Assembly: GCA_015067715.1 (NCBI GenBank)
Contig: SVLY01000003.1
Coordinates: 35,574 to 99,573 of the forward strand
Direction: 5' to 3'
DNA length: 64,000 nucleotides
DNA from: Oscillospiraceae bacterium
GTDB lineage: Bacteria; Bacillota; Clostridia; Oscillospirales; QAMX01
In this document: positions 47,527-58,627 of the stretch, in pieces
How the letters are laid out: each line of letters starts with the position of its first letter
Position numbering within the stretch: position 1 is the first letter of the stretch
The notes under the pieces: model-generated
Database searches by the model: none
Told to the model about the DNA's origin: nothing
What the model saw: only the letters and a program-made list of their open reading frames with translations
Position numbers and translations under genes: made by a program

Positions 47527-48492
47527 ATGACCGAAAGAGAACGCTTTATACGCACACTCCGGCGCGAGCCCATCGGCGGCAGAGTCCCCACCTTTGAGCT
47601 CGTCTTCTATCTCACCATGGAGGCCTTCGGAAAGGTCCACCCCGACCACAGAAGCTACCACCAGTGGAAACAGATGAGCCGCTCCGAGCAGGAGCTTCAC
47701 ATCAACGACCAGGCCGATTTGTTTATCGACACCGCCCGCCGCTACCACCACAGCGCCATTTTCGTCCACGCCAACCCCCACGATATGGAGACCCAGCGCC
47801 GGGTCTACGAGGCCATTCGCGAAAAGAGCGGAGACGAGTTTTTCCTCATGGCCCACGGTGACCCCACCTTTTCCATGCCCGACGGCGAGCACATGATGGA
47901 GTTCACCGAAATGATGTACGACGAGCCCGAAAAGCTCATCGCCCAGGCCGAAGCCAACACCGAAGCCTCCATCGCCCGTGCAGAGGAATACCGCAAGTGG
48001 GGCAACCTTTTGGACGGCTTTGCCCTTTGCTCGGACTATTGCTTCAACGTGAACCCCTTCTTCACCCCCACCGCCTTCTCGGAGTTCATCACCCCCTTCC
48101 TTAAAAAGACCATCGACGCCTACCGGGACCTGGGCTTTTACACCATCAAGCACACCGACGGCAACATTATGCCAATCGTCGACCAGATGGTCCAGTGCGG
48201 CCCCGACGCTCTCCACTCCCTTGACCCCCAGGGCGGCGTTGACCTTGCAGAGGTCTCACGGCTCTACGGCGACAGAGTTGCCCTTATCGGCAACGTGAAC
48301 TGCGGACTTTTGCAGACGGGAAGCGAAGAAGAGTGTGTCGCCGACGTCCGCCGCGCCCTGCGCGACGGTATGGCAAGAGGCGCGGGATATATCTTCTCCA
48401 CCTCCAACTGCGCCTACACCGGCCTGCCCCTTGAGCGCTACGAGCTTATGAACAAAATCTGGTTCGAGGAAGGCATTTACCCGGAAAAGTAA
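47527..48492 (+). CDS. Uroporphyrinogen decarboxylase (URO-D)-family protein, possibly a corrinoid methyltransferase
   Basis: MTERERFIRTLRREPIGGRVPTFE; KHTDGNIMPIVDQMVQCGPDALHSLDPQGGVDL; LIGNVNCGLLQTGSEEEC. Confidence 0.85.
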   Translation: MTERERFIRTLRREPIGGRVPTFELVFYLTMEAFGKVHPDHRSYHQWKQMSRSEQELHINDQADLFIDTARRYHHSAIFVHANPHDMETQRRVYEAIREKSGDEFFLMAHGDPTFSMPDGEHMMEFTEMMYDEPEKLIAQAEANTEASIARAEEYRKWGNLLDGFALCSDYCFNVNPFFTPTAFSEFITPFLKKTIDAYRDLGFYTIKHTDGNIMPIVDQMVQCGPDALHSLDPQGGVDLAEVSRLYGDRVALIGNVNCGLLQTGSEEECVADVRRALRDGMARGAGYIFSTSNCAYTGLPLERYELMNKIWFEEGIYPEK

Positions 48493-48497
48493 AAAAT

Positions 48498-48541
48498 TCA
48501 TCGGCGGGATACCGGTAAAACGGGTATCCCGCCGATATTTT
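48498..48541. terminator. Bidirectional terminator
   Basis: ATCGGCGGGATACC...GGTATCCCGCCGAT flanked by TTTTTTA on the minus strand and ATTTTC on the plus strand. Confidence 0.85.
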
Positions 48542-48547
48542 CATCCA

Positions 48548-48594
48548 ATCAATACGGGCTGATGCCGGTGATTATCATGGGAACACCCCGGGCA
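48548..48594. repeat. 47-bp direct repeat, copy A
   Basis: ATCAATACGGGCTGATGCCGGTGATTATCATGGGAACACCCCGGGCA, identical to 49776-49822. Confidence 0.97.
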
Positions 48595-48647
48595 TACTTC
48601 CATTTCGGTACCCCCACCCAATATTGGAAATGCCATGGGTAAAAAAC

Positions 48648-48685
48648 ACATAGCATACCCAACTTATAAGTCGGGTATGCTATGT
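48648..48685 (-). terminator. Rho-independent terminator of the islet gene
   Basis: ACATAGCATACCC...GGGTATGCTATGT; on the minus strand followed by GTTTTTTACCC. Confidence 0.88.
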
Positions 48686-48697
48686 TCTGTTTGCTAT

Positions 48698-49498
48698 TTA
48701 TTTGCCAAAGGCTTCCATAAAACTCCGTTCGCCTAATTCATCAATACCTCTGAAATAGAAAAGGTAAATATCGTCCAGATCTTCACCCTCCTCATATTTC
48801 TCAAGGCATTCTGTGGCAAGGCGAACCAACCCCTCTGCTTGCCAATACTCATATGTCCCAGGTTCAAAAGAATACTCAAGGAAGGTTTGATTAAACAAGA
48901 TCGTTTGATCCATCATATCCTTAAAATACACTTCTTCATTATAAAGATCGGGATTCTCTATAACAGAACCGTGATTCAGCCATATCTCAGCGAGACGGTC
49001 ATCTATTCTCTTAAGCTCCGCGGCCTCAGAGGCGGCGAGAATCTTTGTATTCCCCTTTACCGAGGAGATAATATCTGCTCTTCGTGATTCAAGCTCATCT
49101 TTTTCTTTGATTATTGACTCTGCCCAGGCGGCACTCTCGGCAATATGCCTTATTAACTCAGCAGCCCTGTTCTCCGGGGAATTGTCCACGTATTCTATTT
49201 TGGATTCCTTTTCAGCGATTGCAGACGGCGAAACCTGGGGGGATCTGTCTTTATCCGAAGAGTCCTGCTCCGATCCATTCGTTTGAACGGGCATGACGCA
49301 ACTTTCATCTTCAGCATCCGTTTTTTGAGTGTCAAATTGGAGCAGTATTTCCGTTTCCATATTGACTGCGGTCTCTCCGGAGAGCTGATCCGTCACAGGG
49401 TTCGTCCCCCCGTTGCCGTCCCACAGAATAGCGCCCACAAAAGAAACAAGGACAATAACAAGCGCCATCGCCATTATAAATACAGTTCTTTTTTTCAT
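48698..49498 (-). CDS. Hypothetical membrane-anchored extracytoplasmic protein
   Basis: MKKRTVFIMAMALVIVLVSFVGAILW signal anchor; acidic linker; helical/coiled-coil-like C-terminal half; no family recognised. Confidence 0.8.
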   Translation of the reverse strand: MKKRTVFIMAMALVIVLVSFVGAILWDGNGGTNPVTDQLSGETAVNMETEILLQFDTQKTDAEDESCVMPVQTNGSEQDSSDKDRSPQVSPSAIAEKESKIEYVDNSPENRAAELIRHIAESAAWAESIIKEKDELESRRADIISSVKGNTKILAASEAAELKRIDDRLAEIWLNHGSVIENPDLYNEEVYFKDMMDQTILFNQTFLEYSFEPGTYEYWQAEGLVRLATECLEKYEEGEDLDDIYLFYFRGIDELGERSFMEAFGK

Positions 49499-49730
49499 GG
49501 TCTCAGCTCCTTAGTCTGAAAATCCATTAATCGTTGAATCTGTCTCCTGCGGACTACAGCACTGGATCACTCCTCCAATCCGGCCAAAGTCGTAGTCCAA
49601 CCACATTCTTATTATACATAGCTGCACTATTCCTGTCAAGTACAACCATAGTACTATTTATAAATCAGTTGCATTTTTCTTTGTTTTCGAAAAGATGATC
49701 CCGGTAACCGTCCAAATATCACTAAGCCGT

Positions 49731-49771
49731 AGTGCCGGGTAAAGGGTTTACCCGGCACTCATCGTTTTTTT
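49731..49771 (+). terminator. Terminator-like hairpin at the islet's right edge
   Basis: AGTGCCGGGTAAA-ggg-TTTACCCGGCACT-catcg-TTTTTTT. Confidence 0.85.
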
Positions 49772-49775
49772 ACTT

Positions 49776-49822
49776 ATCAATACGGGCTGATGCCGGTGAT
49801 TATCATGGGAACACCCCGGGCA
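49776..49822. repeat. 47-bp direct repeat, copy B (contains the stop codon of the 49777-51036 gene)
   Basis: Identical to 48548-48594; encodes the last residues ...GVPMIITGISPY* on the minus strand. Confidence 0.97.
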
Positions 49823-51036
49823 AAAAGTCCGGAGGGGCGGCCCACGGCCGGGTCTTCTGTTTTTTGGCTTTTCAGCTCTTCTGCCGCAGACAGGTGGCAT
49901 CTCACCGGGATCGGCCGGGCGGAACGGAGGGATACGCTTTTTCCCTCCGGGGTCTTTACGGTGAGGGTGAGATACCTCTCCGGGTTTTTGGCAAGCTCTT
50001 CCCCTCGGGGACAGAAATTTCCCGTAACGCGCCCGTCGGGCTCTGTTTTGACAGTGCACCCCCGGGGACAGCCTGTGCAAACCGTCGCCCCGTCCTCCGG
50101 AAAGCCCGTGGGAAGCACGGGAAGCTCCGGAACACTCACTTCCCCTTCGGGGACAATGCCAAGTGCCGCCGCCGCGGCGGCTTTTCCTGCGTTCTCTCCC
50201 GATACCGTGGCAAGATCTGCCAGTTGTTCGATCCTTTTGCAGTTTCCGCAGAGGAAGATCCCCTCTGCCTCTCCGCCGGGGATAAGCTCACGCTCGGGGA
50301 TGAGCCCCACGGAAAGTATGAGCGTGTCGCACTCAATGACCTGCTTTTCGCCGCGGCGGTTGCTTATCTCAACGGCGCTCACTCTGCCCTTGCCAAAAAT
50401 CTCCGTCACGGTGGTTCCCGTTAAAATGGGAATGCCAAAATCCCGGGCGCACTGTACCACGTTCCGGGTCAGGCCGGAGGGCTCGTCCCGGGCTTCGCAT
50501 ATGGCCGCCACCTCCATGCCCCGTAGTTTCATTCTCCGGGCGGCAATAAGACCGATGTCTCCGGAGCCCAGCACCACGGCACGCTTTCCGATAGCTCTGC
50601 CACGAAGGTTCATAAGCTCCTGTGCCGTACCGGCGGTGAAAATTCCGGCGGGTCTCGTGCCGGGGATCATTATCGCCTCCCGTGTGCGCTCGCGGCAGCC
50701 CGTTGCCATCACGATCGCTCCGGCGCGGACGCGGTTCAGCCCCTCCGGGCTCACAACGGTGAGCTCCCGGTCGGAAAGCCCGGTTACGGTGCACCCTGTG
50801 AAGATCTCCGCGCCCTCTGCCTCGTCAAGGGCGTAGCGGGCGTATTCCGGGCCGGAGAGGGCGGCTCCGTAGCGGTAGAGCCCAAAGCCATCGTGAATGC
50901 ACTGTGAAAGCACGCCCCCGGTGACCGCGTTTCTCTCAAAAAGGGCGACACTCGCCCCAAGGCTGACAGCTCCCGCCGCCGCGCCGAGGCCCCCAGGGCC
51001 GCCGCCGATTATACAAACGTCGTAATATTCCTTCAT
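49777..51036 (-). CDS. NAD(P)/FAD-dependent oxidoreductase with fused C-terminal DUF1667-like domain
   Basis: YYDVCIIGGGPGGLGAAAGAVSLGASVALFE; GSGDIGLIAARRMKLRG; C-terminal TVCTGCPRGCTVKTEPDGRVTGNFCPRGEELA. Start set at the CAT at 51034-51036. Confidence 0.9.
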   Translation of the reverse strand: MKEYYDVCIIGGGPGGLGAAAGAVSLGASVALFERNAVTGGVLSQCIHDGFGLYRYGAALSGPEYARYALDEAEGAEIFTGCTVTGLSDRELTVVSPEGLNRVRAGAIVMATGCRERTREAIMIPGTRPAGIFTAGTAQELMNLRGRAIGKRAVVLGSGDIGLIAARRMKLRGMEVAAICEARDEPSGLTRNVVQCARDFGIPILTGTTVTEIFGKGRVSAVEISNRRGEKQVIECDTLILSVGLIPERELIPGGEAEGIFLCGNCKRIEQLADLATVSGENAGKAAAAAALGIVPEGEVSVPELPVLPTGFPEDGATVCTGCPRGCTVKTEPDGRVTGNFCPRGEELAKNPERYLTLTVKTPEGKSVSLRSARPIPVRCHLSAAEELKSQKTEDPAVGRPSGLFARGVPMIITGISPY

Positions 51037-52484
51037 TCTTCGTCCCCCCGGAATATCTCGCTTCCTCTTCCCCGGAGCGTTACCTCCCCGGGCTTCAGAC
51101 CGCCCCAAGTCACAAGGGCATCCGTCAGCTTGCCCATGCAATAGCCGCTCTGGCATCTGCCCGTGGCCGCACGGGTGCGGTATTTTATTGACGAGAGGGT
51201 CTTTGCCCCAAGGGGGTTGTTAATGGCCGCGATTATTTCCGCCTTGGTAACGTTGCGGCAACGGCAGAAGATCTCGCCCCAGGCAGGATCTTTGGCGATA
51301 AGCTCCGCCCTTTCCCCGTCGGACAGCCGCCGAAAACAGGGGGGCGCTTTTCTCGTGGGGTCAAAATCCGGCTTTGCTTCAAGACTCAGGTGCTCTGCCA
51401 CAAGCCCCCTCACCATTTTGGCAAGGGGAAGGGAGGCGGTGAGCCCCGGAGATTCTATGCCGATGAGGTTGATCAGTCCCGGCACCGCAGGCTCGCTTTT
51501 CACGGTAAAGTCAAAAAATCCGCCCTTTTCCGGAGGCGCCTGCTTGGCGCGGATGCCGGAATATGCGCCGATGGGCACTCTGCCGGAAAGCCCCGGCAAA
51601 AGCGCCGTTGCCTCGGTGAGAAGCTTATGCTGAATCTCGGCGGTGGTGGCTGTGTCCGCAGGGGAGCCTATGTACTCTGCGCTGGGTCCAACCAGAATGT
51701 CCCCCTCGGTGGTGACGGTGAGGTGTACCCCAAGACCGCCGATGCCCTTTCTGGGCGCCGGGTAGACCGGCACGTTCAAAAGGGAGCTGTCCCCCTCGAA
51801 GATGAGATATTCTCCCCGGCAGGGGTAGATCCTGTAGCCCTCCACCCCGGCCATGGCGGATATTTTGTCTGCATAGAGCCCGGCGGAGTTCACCAGCACA
51901 CGGGAGAAAAAAACTCCCCCGGCAGTCTCCACACGGAAGACGCCGTTTTCACGGCTTATGCCCACAACCTCGCTGTTAAATAAGAACTGCGCGCCGTTTT
52001 TCTGAGCGTTTTCTGCCAGGGCGACGGTGTAAAGAAAGGGGTCGAAGACCGAGGTGGAGGCGCTCTCCATTCCGGCGATCCCCCCCACACCGGGCACCCG
52101 GGCGTAAAGCTCTTCCCGGGAGAGCATGGAAAGCCCGGTGCACCCGTTTGCCTTGCCCTTTGCCACAAGCCCCTTCAAAACCTCAATATCCTCATCATTA
52201 AAGGCCACCAGCACCTTTCCCGTGTTCACAAAGGGCACGTCCAGCTCACGGCACAGCTTCTCAAAGCCCCGGTTGCCCTCAACGCAGAGCTTTGCCATAA
52301 GGCTTCCCGTGGCATTGTTAAAGCCCGCGTGGACAACGGCGGAGTTTCTTCCGCTGGTACCCGGGGCAACGTCACAGCCCTTTTCCAAAACGCCGATATC
52401 AAGCTTATATGCGGAGAGCTCACGGGCAACTGCACAGCCCACAGCTCCGGCGCCGATCACAAGAACGTCGAAAATCCCGTTCAT
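51033..52484 (-). CDS. FAD-dependent oxidoreductase (GlpA/L-2-hydroxyglutarate oxidase-like) with [2Fe-2S] BFD-like domain
   Basis: DVLVIGAGAVGCAVARELSAYKLDIGVLEKG; TSGRNSAVVHAGFNNATGSLMAKLCVEGN; C-terminal FCRCRNVTKAEI...RAATGRCQSGYCMGKL. ATGA overlap with the downstream gene. Confidence 0.92.
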   Translation of the reverse strand: MNGIFDVLVIGAGAVGCAVARELSAYKLDIGVLEKGCDVAPGTSGRNSAVVHAGFNNATGSLMAKLCVEGNRGFEKLCRELDVPFVNTGKVLVAFNDEDIEVLKGLVAKGKANGCTGLSMLSREELYARVPGVGGIAGMESASTSVFDPFLYTVALAENAQKNGAQFLFNSEVVGISRENGVFRVETAGGVFFSRVLVNSAGLYADKISAMAGVEGYRIYPCRGEYLIFEGDSSLLNVPVYPAPRKGIGGLGVHLTVTTEGDILVGPSAEYIGSPADTATTAEIQHKLLTEATALLPGLSGRVPIGAYSGIRAKQAPPEKGGFFDFTVKSEPAVPGLINLIGIESPGLTASLPLAKMVRGLVAEHLSLEAKPDFDPTRKAPPCFRRLSDGERAELIAKDPAWGEIFCRCRNVTKAEIIAAINNPLGAKTLSSIKYRTRAATGRCQSGYCMGKLTDALVTWGGLKPGEVTLRGRGSEIFRGDEE

Positions 52485-52508
52485 CTTTATCCCTTCTTTT
52501 CAAATACC

Positions 52509-52534
52509 GCCCCGGAAGAAAGGCCTTCCGGGGC
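52509..52534 (-). terminator. Hairpin downstream of the Ig-like surface protein gene region
   Basis: GCCCCGGAAG-aaaggc-CTTCCGGGGC; weak T-tract. Confidence 0.5.
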
Positions 52535-52556
52535 GATACGGGTTATTTACAGGTTC

Positions 52557-53909
52557 TTATTTTTTTCTCAGCTTTTTTATTACGATGATAAGCGCAAACA
52601 CCAGCACGCATATGGCAAGCACCAAAACCACGCCAACGCCCACGAACAGAGCAATTCTCAGCCCTCTGGGAAGACCGTGCTCAAGGTCGGGGTTGATGCG
52701 CCCCTCGTCCGGGTCGCCGGTCTGGGCAGAGTCGGAGGAAGCGGCTGTTGTCCCTGCCTCGCCGCCGATGCCGGTATCCTCAGATGTGGCGACGGTCTGA
52801 CCGGTGGCAACGGGAGCGGAGGTGGTGGGAACGGTTGTGGTCATTTCGGTGACAGCTTCGGTGGTTACGGGCTCGGTGGTCGTCATCTCGGTGGCAGAGG
52901 AGGTCGCCTCGGCAGTGGTCTCGGGAGCTTCCTTTACGGTGAGCTCGTAACGCATATAGCCCTCGCCGCCCTCGCCGGAGGCGCAGACGGTAAAGCCGTA
53001 GGTTCCGGCCTTGGCGGGATAGCCTCCGATCTCGCCGTTGTCGAGAAGCACAAGACCCGTATCATCAAACTGATTTTCGGCGCCGATGTCGAAATAGAGG
53101 TTAAACACGGCTTCGTCGTCGGTGGAGTTGATCTTCGTCCAATAATAGCTGCCCATGGTGGCGTCGGGCAGGGTCTTTGTGGTGATCTCCGGAGGATCCA
53201 CCGGAGCAACGGGCGCCTCGTAGACGATGACGCGGACAAGGTCGGAATACTCCGAAACGCCGGAGGAGGAGCTGACCATGCAGCAGTAGAAGGTAACTCC
53301 AATGTAGTCCGTGGGGACCCGAAGGGTCGCAGAGGTCTCGGTGCCGCGGTTGACCGCGATTATTGTGGTTATATCCTCGGTGTTGGTTGAATACCAAAGG
53401 TAGCTCAGCTCGCCTCCGGCAGAATCCGTGGCATTACAGGTGATGTCCACAGTCTCGCCGACACAGGTGTCGATATACGAAGGAACTTCAATGGTGAGCT
53501 TTGCAGGCGCGGGGATAACGGTGAGTGTCGCCTGGGAGCTGTAGGTCTCCTGCTCGCCGTTGGTAATAAGGGCGTATATCGTTGCTCCGTCAAGTCCGGC
53601 TCCTGCCTCGGAAAAATAGAAGCTGAAGTAATTATCCCGGCGATAGGCGCCGAAATCCGACCCGGCATGCTCGATCCAGGGAGCGCCGCTTGAGGTATCC
53701 TCAAGGAAATAGGTGTTTCCCTCATAGACGATAAGCCAATGGCAGGTCAGATTCTCTCCCACCGCGTTGAGGTTGAAGGAAACGTATTCGCCCTCCTCTA
53801 CGGTCTGGTCGTAAATGTCCACCACGATTATCGGCGCTTTAGTTGCCGCCGCCGGAACAAGACCGGCAAGCAAAAGTACGGTTAATAGAACAGACAGCAC
53901 ACGCTTCAT
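52557..53909 (-). CDS. Secreted, membrane-anchored protein with Ig-like repeats and a Thr-rich stalk
   Basis: Signal peptide MKRVLSVLLTVLLLAGLVPAAA; Ig-like segments; Thr-rich ETTAEATSSATEMTTTEPVTTEAVTEMTTTVPTTS; C-terminal TM and KKLRKK. Confidence 0.82.
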   Translation of the reverse strand: MKRVLSVLLTVLLLAGLVPAAATKAPIIVVDIYDQTVEEGEYVSFNLNAVGENLTCHWLIVYEGNTYFLEDTSSGAPWIEHAGSDFGAYRRDNYFSFYFSEAGAGLDGATIYALITNGEQETYSSQATLTVIPAPAKLTIEVPSYIDTCVGETVDITCNATDSAGGELSYLWYSTNTEDITTIIAVNRGTETSATLRVPTDYIGVTFYCCMVSSSSGVSEYSDLVRVIVYEAPVAPVDPPEITTKTLPDATMGSYYWTKINSTDDEAVFNLYFDIGAENQFDDTGLVLLDNGEIGGYPAKAGTYGFTVCASGEGGEGYMRYELTVKEAPETTAEATSSATEMTTTEPVTTEAVTEMTTTVPTTSAPVATGQTVATSEDTGIGGEAGTTAASSDSAQTGDPDEGRINPDLEHGLPRGLRIALFVGVGVVLVLAICVLVFALIIVIKKLRKK

Positions 53910-53961
53910 TTTTTTACCACTCCGTTTTTTCTGTTTATATTTATTGAGCAAAACGCCGGGG

Positions 53962-54828
53962 TCAGAATATGGGCAGCATTCCCAAAAGAGTGCCGCACAC
54001 AACGCCCGAGACGTAGAGCACACCCAAAGTAATAAGGTTGTCCCCAAGCTTTTTGTTTGAGCGGAAGAGCACCAAAAGCCCCAGCCCGGAGCTTACCATC
54101 AGCCCGGAGAGCATTGCCCCCGTGCCGATAGCTCCCCCAAGCCAAAGCTCGGTGAGCACAACACTTCCCGCGCAGTTGGGAATAAGCCCCACAATGCCGC
54201 AGATAAGGCTTCCCGCAACGGGGGCGGATGCGGCAAAGGCGGCAAGCCTGTCCTCGCCCAGAAACTCAACGGCAATATTCACCGCAAGGGTTATGGCAAG
54301 AATGAACAGGCCTATCTTCACCGTATGGGAAAGGGCGGCGCGGAAAACACCGTGATCTCCGCAGCCACAGCCGCTGTCCTCGCACATCTCGTGGATATGT
54401 CCGGAATGGTCGCGGCCGTCCCGGCGGATAAGGCGCTCTGCAAGGTCAACAACAAAGCCGACGGCAATGCCGGTTAAGAGCTTAAGCCCCAAAAGCTTCA
54501 AAATTATACCAACCGACGCCCCGGAGGAGACGAGAATGGGGAGCATTTCGTCGGAGGTGGAGAGAAAGACTGCGATAAGCGTGCCCCGGGTTATAAGCCC
54601 GCCGGCGTAGAGGTTCGAGGTGGCCGCCGCAAAGCCGCACTGGGGCAAAACGCCAAGAGCGCCTCCCAGCACAGGACCAAAACGGCCGGATCTTTTGATC
54701 AGCGCCCGGGTCTTCTCCCCGGCGCGGTGCTCGATAAGCTCCATCACCAGATAAGCAAGGAACAAAAAGGGCAAAAGCTTTGCAAAATCCAAAAGGGTGT
54801 GCAGAAATACGTGGGGAAGATGTTCCAT
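53962..54828 (-). CDS. ArsP_2-like 10-TM putative heavy-metal exporter
   Basis: LGVLPQCGFAAATSNLYAGGLITRGTLIAVFLSTSDEMLPI; His/Cys-rich loop RDHSGHIHEMCEDSGCGCGDH; LIPNCAGSVVLTELWLGGAIG. Confidence 0.85.
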   Translation of the reverse strand: MEHLPHVFLHTLLDFAKLLPFLFLAYLVMELIEHRAGEKTRALIKRSGRFGPVLGGALGVLPQCGFAAATSNLYAGGLITRGTLIAVFLSTSDEMLPILVSSGASVGIILKLLGLKLLTGIAVGFVVDLAERLIRRDGRDHSGHIHEMCEDSGCGCGDHGVFRAALSHTVKIGLFILAITLAVNIAVEFLGEDRLAAFAASAPVAGSLICGIVGLIPNCAGSVVLTELWLGGAIGTGAMLSGLMVSSGLGLLVLFRSNKKLGDNLITLGVLYVSGVVCGTLLGMLPIF

Positions 54829-54914
54829 TTGGTTCTCCGAAATAACGTGTGGGTATGTGTGTGTATACAGAAGAATGATATCACAATAATCGGCGCTTGT
54901 CAATTGTAAAACCC

Positions 54915-54943
54915 TTGCAAACGATAAAATAATTTCGTATAAT
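54915..54943 (+). promoter_or_regulatory. Putative promoter (TTGCAA-N17-TATAAT)
   Basis: TTGCAA 54915-54920, TATAAT 54938-54943. Confidence 0.75.
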
Positions 54944-54968
54944 ATAATTGAAAGGAAGTGATTTTCCG

Positions 54969-55814
54969 GTGAAAAAAATCTTTTCGTCTGTTATTTGCCT
55001 CTTTCTTGTGCTCTGTCTGGGCACAGCGTGCTTTGCCGACGCCATCGCCACTCCCTATAACAACTTTGTTGACCACCACCGGGAGGAATGCCGCATCCAC
55101 GCCCACTACTACGTTGCCGTAAAGGGCTCTGTTGCCCAGCAGTCTCCCCACAGACCCTTCCGCGCCTTTGAGCTCCGGGAGGGCTTCGTTTACCGGGTGA
55201 GCTACAGCTACACGGACGGCCGGGGGGTTGAATGGGGCTGTATTGCCCAAAACAACGACCCGAGCGAAAAACACGGCTGGATACCCCTTGAAGCCCTGCG
55301 CCCCATATACGACGCGGAGTATTTCTTTGCCGACCGAAAAGACGAAATCGTTTTCGAATTCGCCGTTGCGGATCTTTCCCGGGGCGCCGTTTTGTACGAA
55401 TATCCCGGCTCGCCCCTTAAATGGGTCGTCGGCCCTGAGAAAATATACGAAGACGCCACGCTCCACGGAATCTGGACCGACGAAAACGGGGTCAGTTGGA
55501 CAATTTACTCTGGCGACAAGGGGGAAATAATCCATGGCACCGCCGACCCCCACTACCACTGGATCTGCCTTGACAATCCTCTTGCGGGCTTTGACCTTGC
55601 CGTTAACTCCGGAAGCGTCACAGTCACTCCCGACCCCAATGCGCCGAAGATCAAAGGCCTTCCTCCCTGTGACGACCTTGCCTATCTGGACAGCACCGTG
55701 CCGGAACCCTTCGTTCCCCGGGGCGGACGGCTTATTATCTTCACTCTGGCAATAACCCTTGCCGCCGCCGCAGGCGCAACGGGTCTGGCACTTGTTCTGA
55801 AGAAGAAAAACTAA
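54969..55814 (+). CDS. Hypothetical secreted protein with C-terminal membrane anchor
   Basis: GTG start after GGAAGTGATTTTCC; signal peptide KKIFSSVICLFLVLCLGTACFA; C-terminal TM and KKKN. Confidence 0.78.
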   Translation: MKKIFSSVICLFLVLCLGTACFADAIATPYNNFVDHHREECRIHAHYYVAVKGSVAQQSPHRPFRAFELREGFVYRVSYSYTDGRGVEWGCIAQNNDPSEKHGWIPLEALRPIYDAEYFFADRKDEIVFEFAVADLSRGAVLYEYPGSPLKWVVGPEKIYEDATLHGIWTDENGVSWTIYSGDKGEIIHGTADPHYHWICLDNPLAGFDLAVNSGSVTVTPDPNAPKIKGLPPCDDLAYLDSTVPEPFVPRGGRLIIFTLAITLAAAAGATGLALVLKKKN

Positions 55815-55846
55815 GGTTCATATCCAAAATCATTTTCACAAGGCAC

Positions 55847-55891
55847 AATAAAAAAGAGAAGTCTCGCTTCTGAGACTTCTCTTTTTATTGT
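55847..55891. terminator. Bidirectional terminator between convergent genes
   Basis: AATAAAAAAGAGAAGTCTC-gcttct-GAGACTTCTCTTTTTATT. Confidence 0.88.
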
Positions 55892-55908
55892 GTTACGTTA
55901 AGTTACTC

Positions 55909-58098
<2,190 letters not shown>

Positions 58099-58627
58099 TT
58101 TTAATTACCTTCCTTTACTATTTCTCTCCGGCCGGATCCCGGCCGATTAAAGAGCGGTTGGTGCACTCAGGGAACAGCGGACATAAAAAAACGCCCATAA
58201 ACGCCGAAATAAACGAAGCCATGGGTGGGGTATTTTTGCGCCATCTATCCCCATCATTATCTTACCACATAACACCGATTTTTGCAAGGGTATTTTTCGA
58301 TTTTTTCACCCCGTATCCGTCATTTTTCTCCATTGCCCTAAATCCGCAGATCTTTTCATCCTTATTTTGTGCACGTCATCGCAGGTAAAGACAAAATTAA
58401 GACAGCCCCAAGCGCAATTAAGAACCGACTAAGCTCCGCGGGCAAAAACCCGTCGACAGGATCCCCCGTCGGAAAAGCCCGCATTCCGGCGCAAAATGGG
58501 GACGGGTGTTGTTTCCCATGGCGAAAGTGGCGAAAAGGGTAAAACGGTTTTTCTTTACATTCTTCCGGGGTTTATGTATACTTTTCGGTGTAAAGAACGC
58601 AAAGAGAAGAAAAGGGGACCAAAGGCA

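Larger units (their letters stand above)
48595..49775. mobile_element. Candidate inserted islet bounded by the 47-bp direct repeats
   Basis: Flanked by a perfect 47-bp duplication of a CDS 3' end; visibly more AT-rich and with different codon use from the surroundings; carries one orphan gene and its terminator. No integrase or transposase seen. Confidence 0.65.

Noticed and set aside
58158-58388. 76-aa plus-strand ORF upstream of ParB
   Set aside because: Overlaps the hppA leader/promoter region; no RBS or recognisable domain.
58506-58526. Possible parS/Noc-site-like sequence TGTTTCCCATGGCGAAAG near the parB gene
   Set aside because: The arms do not align without an indel and do not match parS (TGTTTCACGTGAAACA) or the Noc site closely enough.
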